The notes beneath the pieces were generated by a model that made no database searches, was not told the origin of the DNA, and saw nothing but the letters and a program-made list of their open reading frames with translations. Of a stretch of DNA of 22,036 bases, positions 1 to 8,415 are shown one piece after another (the first letter of the stretch is position 1; each line of letters opens with the position of its first letter). Source of the stretch: Lachnoclostridium sp. UBA7122. GTDB lineage: Bacteria > Bacillota > Clostridia > Lachnospirales > Lachnospiraceae. The position numbers and the translations under genes were made by a program. The stretch lies in assembly GCA_002493085.1 (NCBI GenBank), contig DKXQ01000028.1, positions 1 through 22,036 on the forward strand, given 5' to 3'.

Positions 1-73
1 TTTTAAATTTGCTCATTTATAGGAGATAAGTAACAAAACACAAAACTTATAAGCAGCACATCTGGAGGATGGT

Positions 74-2182
74 ATGGATTTATTATACAGGCTTTTTTAT
101 ACAGTATTTTCTATGGGTATTATTACCTGTATAACAGTACCAGTTGTTCTGGTTCTGCGGTTTTTACTTTCAAAAGCACCAAAGAAGTATATTGTTAGTT
201 TATGGATGCTGCTTTTTTTCAGGGGAATATGTCCTGTATCTATGTCCAGCCCTTTCTGTCTTAAAAGGTCATGGAACAGGCTTTTTCACATAATCCTTTC
301 ACAGGCTGGTCTTGATATAAGCGGTGAAACAAGCATTATGAGGGGCTGGCGTGATGTTTTTAATAACAGTGTGTCTGCAGATACAAGCTATATGGTGTGT
401 ACTATTATATGGTGTGCAGGGATAACAGGCATATGCCTGTTTACGCTTGTACGCCAGATAAAACTTTATCAGGTAACTAGAAGTGCACAGAATATATATG
501 GAAAAATATATCAGTCAGATGGCATAGATGCCCCGCTTATAAAGGGTATATTTTCCCTGAAACAGTATTTTCCATCTGATATGAAAGCTAATGATATAAA
601 ATACCTTTTACAACATTTTGAGGCACATGATAAAAGAAAAGATGGTGTCAGGAGATTTTTTGCATTTATTGTAGTTGTGGTGCAGTGGTTTAATCCATTT
701 ATATGGGCTGCATACTATTTTTTACTTGCTGATATTGAGATGGCGGCAGATGAAGAAGTAAAATCACCAACAGAATATGCACAGGAACTTTTTAATTTAA
801 AACAATCTTCATTCAAAGGCAGACAGTCACTTCTTACATTTGATGAAAAAAATATTAAAGGCCGGGTGTACAGGCTTATGCATAAGACACCAGGAGGGCG
901 GGGATATGCATGCCTTGCTGGTATAGTATTTTGCTTTTGTTTTATTTGGGCTTTTTTATTAAGACCTTTACAGGTATTGTGGAATGGCGGCACATGGAGC
1001 AACAGGATTGAACAGCCAGAGGACACTACAGGCATTGCCAGCAAAAAAGATGAAACTGTGGTAGCGAGCCTTGAAACTATTTCGCCAAACGGACTTGAAA
1101 GAACCATTGAACTATTGATGACATCAGGTACATATGATGCAGAAAATGGCTATACAGGAGATTTTGCAATCAGGCTTAGTGATAATTATGGAGCTGTCCT
1201 GGATACAGTATACCTGGATTATGTTTTTGATGATGTAGCAAAAGGAAACCTGCACTTTGACAATGAAACTGTACTTTATGCATATGATTACAATGCTGAT
1301 GGAACGAATGAACTTGTAACAGGGCAGAAAGCAGAAATTTCCAGAAAAAGATGGCGGCAGATATCCGGCAGAAGAAGAAAACGCAGGAAAAAGATACTAT
1401 TGAATGAGTATCATATGTGGAATATAGAAGAAACTTCATTAAAAGAGATTTCAGATGCAATTTATGATACTTCAGATAAAGATTATGCATCCTGCCAGTT
1501 TGATATTCCAGAGCAGACTACCAGGCTGTTTATTTCAGAATTAGCAGGAAAGAATATATATTATGTGTGGAATATAGAAGAAGAGAAATACCAGCAGAGA
1601 AAGCTGTCAAAAGAAGATATTAAAAAATACATGGCTGGTTATACTGGACCTGAAAGTACAGAAGGTGAAAAAAACACGCATACACTCCAGAGTGGCAGTG
1701 ATATCTTTGCCGAGGTTGTAACACGCAGGGATTCAACGGGAAATGAAGTTATAAAACAGATTATATTAAAACCAGGCAGTTTTTCAAAGAAAATGAAAGT
1801 AATGGATGGATACTTTTGTGATATACAGTGGGTTATGGCTGCAGATGGTGTGAATGACAGGTATGCTGTCCTTATTTACAATGGATTAAAAGCACAGACT
1901 TTTACGGTGTATGACCTGGAAGAACAAAAAGTATACTATGCGCACGAAGATGGAAACAGTGTACTTGGTACAGTGTTTAAAAGCTATAATGGCAGTGATA
2001 TTGAATTTAATGAAGGCAGCCCTGCAGTCTATTCGCTGTTAGAAAAAGATGGGAACAAACTAAAAATAGGCTTTGCTGCCAGTACAAAAGATGGCAAAAC
2101 AGTCAATGGCAGTTATATATATGATACAACATCAGGGAATATATCAAATTTTAGTTATACACAGAATATATCTGCAGATTAA
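74..2182 (+). CDS. M56/BlaR1-like membrane protein with altered zinc motif and large C-terminal domain
   Basis: The N-terminal ~300 residues resemble M56 (BlaR1/MecR1) integral-membrane metallopeptidases. Hydrophobic segments lie near residues 8-32, 38-50, 107-127, 195-218 and 278-298, followed by a long region that is probably extracytoplasmic. The M56 landmarks WFNPFIW (205-211) and DIEMAADEEV (220-229) are present. The zinc motif HExxH reads H181-F-E-A-H185, so the usual glutamate position is Phe and a Glu sits one residue later; proteolysis may be lost. Residues 424-440 are abnormally Arg/Lys-rich and may reflect two compensating frameshifts. In related systems a BlaI-type repressor gene lies just upstream; here that would be outside the window. 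The start is supported by CTGGAGG seven bases before the ATG. The signal sensed is unknown. Confidence 0.7.
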   Translation: MDLLYRLFYTVFSMGIITCITVPVVLVLRFLLSKAPKKYIVSLWMLLFFRGICPVSMSSPFCLKRSWNRLFHIILSQAGLDISGETSIMRGWRDVFNNSVSADTSYMVCTIIWCAGITGICLFTLVRQIKLYQVTRSAQNIYGKIYQSDGIDAPLIKGIFSLKQYFPSDMKANDIKYLLQHFEAHDKRKDGVRRFFAFIVVVVQWFNPFIWAAYYFLLADIEMAADEEVKSPTEYAQELFNLKQSSFKGRQSLLTFDEKNIKGRVYRLMHKTPGGRGYACLAGIVFCFCFIWAFLLRPLQVLWNGGTWSNRIEQPEDTTGIASKKDETVVASLETISPNGLERTIELLMTSGTYDAENGYTGDFAIRLSDNYGAVLDTVYLDYVFDDVAKGNLHFDNETVLYAYDYNADGTNELVTGQKAEISRKRWRQISGRRRKRRKKILLNEYHMWNIEETSLKEISDAIYDTSDKDYASCQFDIPEQTTRLFISELAGKNIYYVWNIEEEKYQQRKLSKEDIKKYMAGYTGPESTEGEKNTHTLQSGSDIFAEVVTRRDSTGNEVIKQIILKPGSFSKKMKVMDGYFCDIQWVMAADGVNDRYAVLIYNGLKAQTFTVYDLEEQKVYYAHEDGNSVLGTVFKSYNGSDIEFNEGSPAVYSLLEKDGNKLKIGFAASTKDGKTVNGSYIYDTTSGNISNFSYTQNISAD

Positions 2183-2187
2183 TATGG

Positions 2188-2661
2188 TTAAATATTATCT
2201 ATATAATCTGTGTATTTGTTAAAACAGCCTGAATATATAGTTCTTAAAAGTGCATCAGCATTGCGCAGTGCTGATGCTATAGTGGAAACTGCCAATATTC
2301 CACTTTCCATTGCATCGGCAAACTCATCCATGTCAACTACCTGGACATGCCCATCAGGATATACAATTATATCTATCAGCAGGTCATTAAAAGTAAATGA
2401 ATTGCTGTTTTCACTATGGACTGTTTCAATAATATCGCAGTACCAGTATACAAGATGGCCATCTTCATCAAATATTTTACTGACTTTTATGCCATCCTTA
2501 ATAAAATAACCTGAGATGCCATTATGAATATCATGCCTTGGCTTTAAAACATTCCATTTTGTAATTATAATGCTGTTTTTAAACATTATTATACGGTCAT
2601 CTTTTAATTCGACTATCTCTTCAGGTATGAAACGCTTGCGGAATAATTTTATATTGTCCAT
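2188..2661 (-). CDS. DUF402 family protein (possible nucleoside di/triphosphate phosphatase)
   Basis: A 157-residue protein of the DUF402 family. It has the N-terminal RKRFIP segment, the core YWYCDI (72-77), and the acidic FNDLLIDIIVYPDG / VDMDEF stretch (91-114) typical of this fold. Characterised Firmicute members hydrolyse nucleoside tri- and diphosphates and use metal-binding acidic residues; assigning that activity here is inference from family membership. It is a small soluble protein with no signal peptide or membrane segment. It converges on the M56-like gene with only five bases between the stop codons. An AGAAAGG sequence precedes the ATG. The family call is firm; the substrate is not known from sequence. 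Confidence 0.75.
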   Translation of the reverse strand: MDNIKLFRKRFIPEEIVELKDDRIIMFKNSIIITKWNVLKPRHDIHNGISGYFIKDGIKVSKIFDEDGHLVYWYCDIIETVHSENSNSFTFNDLLIDIIVYPDGHVQVVDMDEFADAMESGILAVSTIASALRNADALLRTIYSGCFNKYTDYIDNI

Positions 2662-2755
2662 ATTTCTATATGCCTTTCTGTGATATAATAAGGGGGTATT
2701 GATTAATTATAATAGTGAAAATCCGTAATGTAAAGCAGTAATATTAAATTTTTTA

Positions 2756-2784
2756 TAGACTTTTCAAATACTATATCTTATAAT
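2756..2784 (+). promoter_or_regulatory. Candidate sigma-A promoter of the ATP synthase operon
   Basis: TAGACT (2756-2761) and TATAAT (2779-2784) are separated by 17 bases in an A+T-rich gap ahead of the first atp gene. The -10 is a perfect consensus and the -35 matches at four of six positions. No other good promoter was seen before atpB. Confidence 0.5.
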
Positions 2785-2839
2785 ATTATAGTAGTAAATG
2801 CCAAAAATAGAAAATATTGTTATTATTGGAGACAGCAGC

Positions 2840-3214
2840 ATGGATAATAAAGATACAAAGATAATAAAAAGCATTGTGATGATTACGCAAATAGGTATTA
2901 GTATGCTTGTACCTATATTTTTATGTGCTGCACTTGGCGTATGGCTAAACCGGCTGTTTAATACACAGGCATGTTTCCTGGTGCTTGTATTTTTAGGCAT
3001 TGGGGCATCATTCAGGAATGTCTATATACTTACAAAGTCATTTTATTCGGATGATATGAAAAAAGAACATGACAGGCTTAAGTATATACAGGAACTAAAA
3101 GACTACAGCAAAAACCATCCTGATAAAGCAGAAGAGTATGTAGAAATAGTAAAGACAAAGCGTTATCCTGAAAACAGGAGGACAGCCGGAAAGCAGGAAA
3201 AAACTGGAAAATGA
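2840..3214 (+). CDS. atpZ: AtpZ-like small membrane protein of the ATP synthase operon
   Basis: A 124-residue protein with two hydrophobic segments, one around QIGISMLVPIFLCAALGVW and one around LVLVFLGIGASF, followed by a charged C-terminal tail. Size, topology and position as first gene of the atp operon fit the AtpZ family, which is associated with AtpI and proposed to help c-ring assembly or Mg2+/Ca2+ handling. I place the start at the ATG at 2840 because TTGGAG lies at suitable distance; the in-frame ATG at 2798 has no ribosome binding site. Its stop overlaps the next start as ATGA, suggesting translational coupling. The family is inferred mainly from topology and context. Confidence 0.65.
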   Translation: MDNKDTKIIKSIVMITQIGISMLVPIFLCAALGVWLNRLFNTQACFLVLVFLGIGASFRNVYILTKSFYSDDMKKEHDRLKYIQELKDYSKNHPDKAEEYVEIVKTKRYPENRRTAGKQEKTGK

Positions 3215-3600
3215 AAAAAGTAAAACAAACCCTGAAAGAAATGTTTGCAGGACTGGCAGTATGGTTACTGCTGGTTTTGATTATATTAGTTATTATAGCA
3301 GCGCATAAGGCAGCAGCAGCGTTGGGAGTATTATTTGGAGGCTGCACAGCTGCCGGGCTTTTGCTGCATATGTACCATCATCTTGACATAGCTCTTGATA
3401 TGGATGTAAAACATGCCCAGAGCCATATACAGTCTTCTGCCATGAAAAGGATGTTTTTAATGGCAGTAGCAGTATCAGTATCAATGGCAGGATACAGATA
3501 TGTCCATCCTTTAGGAACTATACTTGGACTTTTTGGCATGAAGGTTTCAGCTTACCTGCAGCCAGCCGTCCATAAGATAGCAGGACATATACAAAGGTAA
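3211..3600 (+). CDS. atpI: ATP synthase subunit I (AtpI-like)
   Basis: A 129-residue, strongly hydrophobic protein with about four membrane segments: 12-32 (LAVWLLLVLIILVIIAA), 36-53, 78-93 and 100-120. Subunit I proteins are poorly conserved and are recognised by size, four-helix topology and position before atpB. In other bacteria AtpI acts as a chaperone for c-ring assembly and is not part of the mature enzyme. The start overlaps the preceding stop by four bases. A His-rich stretch (LHMYHHLD, near 52-59) in the loop after the second helix is noticeable, but I draw no function from it. Confidence 0.65.
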   Translation: MKKVKQTLKEMFAGLAVWLLLVLIILVIIAAHKAAAALGVLFGGCTAAGLLLHMYHHLDIALDMDVKHAQSHIQSSAMKRMFLMAVAVSVSMAGYRYVHPLGTILGLFGMKVSAYLQPAVHKIAGHIQR

Positions 3601-3706
3601 AAGTGGTAGTGTTCTGGCAGCGGTAAGTCCTGCTGCCATTACAATACATATGTTACTATGCACTTATGTGTCTGGTAACTATAATTTAAGAAAGGAGGAG
3701 GAAGAT

Positions 3707-4474
3707 GTGGGAAATGGCGTCTTAGATTTGCCGCAGGGATTTTGCAGGGTTTTTCTTTCTGACAGCGGACAGGTTGACTTCTTTATAAGAGGTTATTCAA
3801 ATACAAAGTTCTCATTTTTTGGGTGGGACGTGTATTTAACAACAACGCATATATCTATGATTATAGTTATTGCAGCAATACTTATATTTGCGGTATGTGC
3901 AAACCGTGCTATTAAAAATGCAGATTCCAAAAAAGTACCAGGCCCGTTCTTAAATGTGATTGAACTTATAGTTGAGTCGCTTGATGGCATGGTAAAAAGT
4001 TCAATGGGACCTAAAAAAGCCCTGGCTTTCAGGAATTATGTAAGTGCATTGTTTGTGTTTATTCTTGCATGTAACTTGTCTGGCCTGTTGGGACTCAGAC
4101 CACCGACAGCAGATTTTGGTGTAACATTTCCGCTGGCAATTATTACATGGGTAATGATACAGTACAATGGATTTAAGCACCAGGGGATGGGAAAAATTAA
4201 AGCTTTATTTGAGCCTGTATTTTTATTTTTCCCAATGAATCTTATAAGTGAATTTTCAACACCTGTATCAATGTCACTCCGTTTGTTTGGTAATATATTA
4301 TCAGGAACGGTTATGATGGGGCTGCTTTATGGCCTGTTGCCAAGAGTTCTTACTCTTATATGGCCCGCTGCACTTCATGCATATCTGGATGTATTTTCCG
4401 GATGTATACAGGCGTATGTATTTTGTATGCTGACGATGAGTTTTGTATCTGATGCAATCGGGGATGATGTATAA
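3707..4474 (+). CDS. atpB: F1Fo ATP synthase subunit a
   Basis: The 255-residue stator channel subunit of Fo, which carries ions to and from the c-ring. Several membrane helices are visible, and the diagnostic SMSLRLFGNILSG motif carries the essential arginine (R192). The C-terminal helix ends in LTMSFVSDAIG, the usual position for the last channel helix. An in-frame ATG at 3650 would add 19 residues without a ribosome binding site. The GTG at 3707 is preceded by AAAGGAGG at eight bases, so I choose the GTG start. The ATG one base upstream (3706) is out of frame. It is the third gene of the operon. Confidence 0.95.
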   Translation: MGNGVLDLPQGFCRVFLSDSGQVDFFIRGYSNTKFSFFGWDVYLTTTHISMIIVIAAILIFAVCANRAIKNADSKKVPGPFLNVIELIVESLDGMVKSSMGPKKALAFRNYVSALFVFILACNLSGLLGLRPPTADFGVTFPLAIITWVMIQYNGFKHQGMGKIKALFEPVFLFFPMNLISEFSTPVSMSLRLFGNILSGTVMMGLLYGLLPRVLTLIWPAALHAYLDVFSGCIQAYVFCMLTMSFVSDAIGDDV

Positions 4475-4527
4475 GTTACAGCCAGCATACTGGCCAGTTT
4501 TGAATGTATTTTAAAGGAGGATGTAAA

Positions 4528-4791
4528 ATGAATATAACTAATGAAGGTTTAGTATTAATGGGTTCTGCAATTGGTGCAGGCCTTGCAGTTATCGCAGGTA
4601 TTGGTCCTGGTGTCGGACAGGGTATCGCCGCCGGCTATGGTGCTTCAGCAGTAGGACGTAACCCAGGGGCAAAGGGTGACATTATGTCTACAATGATTTT
4701 AGGACAGGCCGTAGCAGAAACAACAGGTCTTTATGGTCTGGTAGTTGCTTTGATTCTGTTATTCGCTAACCCACTTATTGGCAGGCTTTAA
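4528..4791 (+). CDS. atpE: F1Fo ATP synthase subunit c, Na+-type signature
   Basis: An 87-residue hairpin of two membrane helices joined by the polar loop GRNPGAKGD. The N-terminal helix has the glycine repeat ending GIGPGVGQG. The ion-binding carboxylate is E64, within VAETTGLY. Q31, V62, E64, T65, T66 and Y69 line up with the Na+-coordinating residues Q32, V63, E65, S66, T67 and Y70 described for the Ilyobacter tartaricus c-ring, so sodium coupling is predicted; this is inference from motif comparison. The start at 4528 follows AAAGGAGG; an upstream in-frame ATG at 4504 would place that ribosome binding site inside the gene. Confidence 0.96.
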   Translation: MNITNEGLVLMGSAIGAGLAVIAGIGPGVGQGIAAGYGASAVGRNPGAKGDIMSTMILGQAVAETTGLYGLVVALILLFANPLIGRL

Positions 4792-4833
4792 TTTATGCAA
4801 TTACTGGATTGCATCAGGAAGGGGGCTTAATAA

Positions 4834-5391
4834 GTGAGTGGTGTAATAAGAGTAGCTCTGTCAGGCAATGCGCTTGGCGATTATATATTTGGTTTAGACC
4901 CGCAGCTTCTTGTAGATGCGCTTATAACCATGATTGCGATGTTTGCATTATTCGTCTTGCTTTCTTACCTGCTTTTTAACCCTGCACGCAATATGCTGCA
5001 GAAAAGGCAGGATTTTATCAAAGAACAGCTTGATACAGCAGCCAGGGAGAAAGAAGCAGCTATACAATTTAAGTCTGAATATGATACAAAACTTAAAGAA
5101 GTAGACAAAGAGGCTGAAGAAATCCTTAGTGAAACCCGTAAAAAGGCAATAAAAAAAGAAAGTGCGATTATTAACGAAGCAAAAGAAGAATCTGCAAGAA
5201 TCCTTGAAAGGGCAAGCCGTGAGGCTGGACTCGAAAAAGCTAAGGTAAAGGACGATGTAAAACAGGAAATTATTGCTGTTGCATCAATTATGGCAGGTAA
5301 GATTGTTGCATCTTCTTTAGATGAAAAGAAACAGTCACAATTAATTGCAGACACTTTAAAAGAGATGGGTGATGAAACATGGCTAAATTAG
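4834..5391 (+). CDS. atpF: F1Fo ATP synthase subunit b
   Basis: A 185-residue peripheral stalk subunit. One N-terminal membrane helix (about 28-48, ending LLFNPARNML) is followed by a long charged helix of Glu/Lys/Ala-rich heptads (about 55-165), as expected for the dimeric stator stalk. It starts with GTG at 4834, preceded by AGGAAGGGGG at about nine bases. Its last 13 bases overlap the start of atpH, a tight arrangement that suggests coupled translation of the two stalk subunits. Confidence 0.93.
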   Translation: MSGVIRVALSGNALGDYIFGLDPQLLVDALITMIAMFALFVLLSYLLFNPARNMLQKRQDFIKEQLDTAAREKEAAIQFKSEYDTKLKEVDKEAEEILSETRKKAIKKESAIINEAKEESARILERASREAGLEKAKVKDDVKQEIIAVASIMAGKIVASSLDEKKQSQLIADTLKEMGDETWLN

Positions 5392-5930
5392 TATCAAAAA
5401 CATACGGTGATGCTTTGTTTGAAGTTGCCGTAGAAGAAGGCACACTGGACACCATGCTTGAAGAAGTGGAAGCAGTTTTACAGGTGCTTAAGAATGATAA
5501 AGAGTATGTTAATCTCCTTGCACATCCCAGAATCCCAGTTGACGAAAAACAGTCTATGGTAGAAAAAGTCTTTAAGGGCAGGGTTTCAGACGGACTTACA
5601 GGTTTTATTATAACCATTGTGGAAAAGGGGCGTTTTACAGAAATAGATAGTATCCTTTCGTATTTTATATCAAGGGTATGGGAAGAAAAGAAGATTGGCG
5701 TTGCCTATGTGACTTCTGCAACTGCCTTGTCAGATAAACAGAAGAAAGCGGTAGAAGCAAAGCTTCTTGAAACTTCTTCATATTTGCAGTTCCGCATGAA
5801 ATATACTGTTAATCCTGCCCTGATTGGCGGCATGGTTATACAGATAGGTGACAGGGTAGTGGATGGCAGTGTAAAAACGAAGCTGGAAAATATGGCGAAA
5901 GAACTTAATAAAATCCAGCTATCTAATTAA
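5379..5930 (+). CDS. atpH: F1Fo ATP synthase subunit delta
   Basis: A 183-residue subunit that links the top of F1 to the b-subunit stalk. The N-terminal VSKTYGDALFEVA matches the delta/OSCP start. The C-terminal block GGMVIQIGDRVVDGSVKTKL (about 148-167) is the most conserved delta signature. It overlaps atpF by 13 bases; the local ribosome binding site (GGTGATG) is weak, consistent with translational coupling. Length is normal for the family. Confidence 0.94.
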   Translation: MAKLVSKTYGDALFEVAVEEGTLDTMLEEVEAVLQVLKNDKEYVNLLAHPRIPVDEKQSMVEKVFKGRVSDGLTGFIITIVEKGRFTEIDSILSYFISRVWEEKKIGVAYVTSATALSDKQKKAVEAKLLETSSYLQFRMKYTVNPALIGGMVIQIGDRVVDGSVKTKLENMAKELNKIQLSN

Positions 5931-5957
5931 TAAATTGAAGGAAGGTGCAAGAGTATC

Positions 5958-7472
5958 ATGAATTTAAGACCTGAGGAAATCAGTTCTGTAATTAAAGAAC
6001 AGATTAAGAACTATAGTACCAAGTTTGAAGTTGCAGATACAGGTACTGTAATACAGGTTGCCGACGGAATTGCCCGTATTCATGGTCTGGCGAAAGCTAT
6101 GCAGGGTGAACTTCTGGAATTTCCAAATGAAGTTTATGGCATGGTGCTTAACCTTGAAGAAGACAATGTCGGTGCTGTACTCTTAGGTGACCATAGAAAT
6201 ATTAATGAAGGTGACATTGTAAAAACTACAGGAAGGGTTGTAGAAGTTCCTGTCGGAGATGCGATGCTTGGCCGTGTAGTTAATGCTCTTGGGCAGCCTA
6301 TAGATGGAAAAGGGCCTATTGAGACGGCAAAGACAAGACAGATAGAAAGAGTTGCATCAGGTGTTATTTCAAGAAAATCAGTAGATACGCCACTACAGAC
6401 AGGCATTAAAGCTATTGATTCAATGATTCCTATTGGAAGAGGCCAGCGTGAGCTTATTATCGGTGACCGCCAGACAGGAAAAACAGCCATTGCAGTTGAC
6501 ACTATTATTAACCAGAAAGGCCAGCATGTTAAATGTATATATGTTGCTATAGGCCAGAAAGCTTCTACTGTAGCTTCTATTGTAAATAAGCTTGAAGAAT
6601 TTGGGGCTATGGACTATACAACGATTGTAGCTTCTACGGCAAGTGAACTTGCCCCTCTCCAGTATATTGCCCCATATTCAGGCTGTGCAATAGGTGAAGA
6701 GTGGATGGAAGCCGGACAGGATGTACTGATAATATACGACGATTTAACAAAACATGCTGCTGCATACCGTACAATGGCACTGCTGCTTAAGCGCCCGCCT
6801 GGACGTGAAGCTTATCCTGGTGATGTATTCTATCTCCACTCCAAGCTTCTTGAAAGGGCAGCAAGGCTTTCAGACCAGTTAGGAGGCGGCTCGCTTACAG
6901 CGCTGCCTATTATAGAGACACAGGCGGGTGATGTATCCGCATATATCCCTACTAATGTAATTTCTATAACAGATGGCCAGATTTATCTTGAAACTGAGAT
7001 GTTTAACTCAGGTTTCCGCCCTGCTATTAATGCAGGACTTTCAGTATCCAGGGTTGGAGGCGCTGCACAGATTAAGGCTATGAAAAAGATTTCAGGGCCA
7101 ATCCGTATTGAACTTGCACAGTTCAGGGAACTTGCCGCCTTTTCACAGTTCAGTTCAGACCTTGACCCAGAGACTAAGGCGCAGCTTGCACAGGGTGAGA
7201 GAATACGTGAAATCCTTAAACAGGACCAGTACAACCCTATGCCAGTAGAGAATGAAGTAATGATTATCTATGCTGCTACTAAAAAGTATCTTATTGATAT
7301 AGAGATAGAAGAGATACTTGATTTTGAAAAAGGCCTGTTTGAATATATTGACACAAAGTATCCTGAAGTACCAGAAGCTATACGTACTGAAGGCGTAATT
7401 AACGAAGAAACTGAAAAGAAACTTATCAGGGGAATAGAGGAATTTAAAGCGGATTTTGCTAAAAACAGATAG
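5958..7472 (+). CDS. atpA: F1Fo ATP synthase subunit alpha
   Basis: The 504-residue non-catalytic nucleotide-binding subunit of F1. The Walker A motif GDRQTGKT is at 169-176, followed by the VAIGQKAST block and the alpha signature PAINAGLSVSRVGG near 354-367. Full length agrees with bacterial alpha subunits. A GAAGGAAGG ribosome binding site precedes the ATG. It lies 27 bases after atpH in the same operon. Confidence 0.97.
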   Translation: MNLRPEEISSVIKEQIKNYSTKFEVADTGTVIQVADGIARIHGLAKAMQGELLEFPNEVYGMVLNLEEDNVGAVLLGDHRNINEGDIVKTTGRVVEVPVGDAMLGRVVNALGQPIDGKGPIETAKTRQIERVASGVISRKSVDTPLQTGIKAIDSMIPIGRGQRELIIGDRQTGKTAIAVDTIINQKGQHVKCIYVAIGQKASTVASIVNKLEEFGAMDYTTIVASTASELAPLQYIAPYSGCAIGEEWMEAGQDVLIIYDDLTKHAAAYRTMALLLKRPPGREAYPGDVFYLHSKLLERAARLSDQLGGGSLTALPIIETQAGDVSAYIPTNVISITDGQIYLETEMFNSGFRPAINAGLSVSRVGGAAQIKAMKKISGPIRIELAQFRELAAFSQFSSDLDPETKAQLAQGERIREILKQDQYNPMPVENEVMIIYAATKKYLIDIEIEEILDFEKGLFEYIDTKYPEVPEAIRTEGVINEETEKKLIRGIEEFKADFAKNR

Positions 7473-7486
7473 AGAGGTGTTTTGAT

Positions 7487-8368
7487 ATGGCCTCAATGAG
7501 AGATATTAAAAGGCGTAAAGAAAGTGTCCAGAGTACAGGACAGATTACGAAAGCGATGAAGCTTGTATCCTCTGTAAAACTGCAGAAAGCTAAAGTTGGC
7601 GCAGAAGTATCGAAACCTTATTTTGAGACAATGTATGAAACTGTGGCTGGAATGATTGCCAAATCAGGCCAGCTTTCACATCCTTTTCTCCAGAAGGGCA
7701 AGTCTGAAAAAAAAGCAGTAATAACCATTACTTCAAACAGAGGACTGGCAGGAGGATACAATTCCAACATAGTAAAACTGGTTTCTAAAGATGAACGGTT
7801 TAAGAAAGAAAATACTGTTATTTATGCAGTAGGCACAAAAGGCCGTGATTCACTTGCAAGACAGGGCTATGAAGTATCAGGTGACTATTCAGAAGCAATG
7901 AATGAGCCGCTTTATAGTGATGCAATGGATATTGGCAAAGAAGTTTTAAGCAAGTTTACAAGTGGTGACATAGGGGAAATATATCTTGCATATACAATAT
8001 TTAAAAATACTGTAGTGCAGATACCTACGCTAATTAAACTGCTGCCCGTTGATGCTTCAGATATAATATCAGAGCAGGAGGAAAATGCTGAAGACCCGCT
8101 TGATAAAATAACGCTTATGAATTATGAGCCAGAGCCTGAAGAAGCTTTGGATGCCATTATCCCTAAATATATAAACAGCCTTATATATGGAGGGCTTACA
8201 GAATCTTATGCCAGTGAAAATGGTGCACGTATGCAGGCGATGGATTCTGCTACAAGTAATGCAGAAGATATGATTAGTGACTTGTCACTTAAATACAACA
8301 GGGCAAGACAGGCTTCCATAACGCAGGAGCTTACAGAGATTATTGCAGGAGCGTCAGCTATTTCATAA
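7487..8368 (+). CDS. atpG: F1Fo ATP synthase subunit gamma
   Basis: The 293-residue rotor shaft of F1. The conserved N-terminal helix MRDIKRRKESVQSTGQITKA and the C-terminal helix region MDSATSNAEDMISDLSLKYN form the central coiled coil. The middle domain contains ITSNRGLAGGYN (near 81-92). It starts 14 bases after atpA with GAGAGGTG upstream. Length and both terminal signatures are normal. Confidence 0.96.
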   Translation: MASMRDIKRRKESVQSTGQITKAMKLVSSVKLQKAKVGAEVSKPYFETMYETVAGMIAKSGQLSHPFLQKGKSEKKAVITITSNRGLAGGYNSNIVKLVSKDERFKKENTVIYAVGTKGRDSLARQGYEVSGDYSEAMNEPLYSDAMDIGKEVLSKFTSGDIGEIYLAYTIFKNTVVQIPTLIKLLPVDASDIISEQEENAEDPLDKITLMNYEPEPEEALDAIIPKYINSLIYGGLTESYASENGARMQAMDSATSNAEDMISDLSLKYNRARQASITQELTEIIAGASAIS

Positions 8369-8415
8369 CTAAAAGCGGCATTTTGCTTAAAAATAAATTA
8401 AAAAGGAGAAAGATA

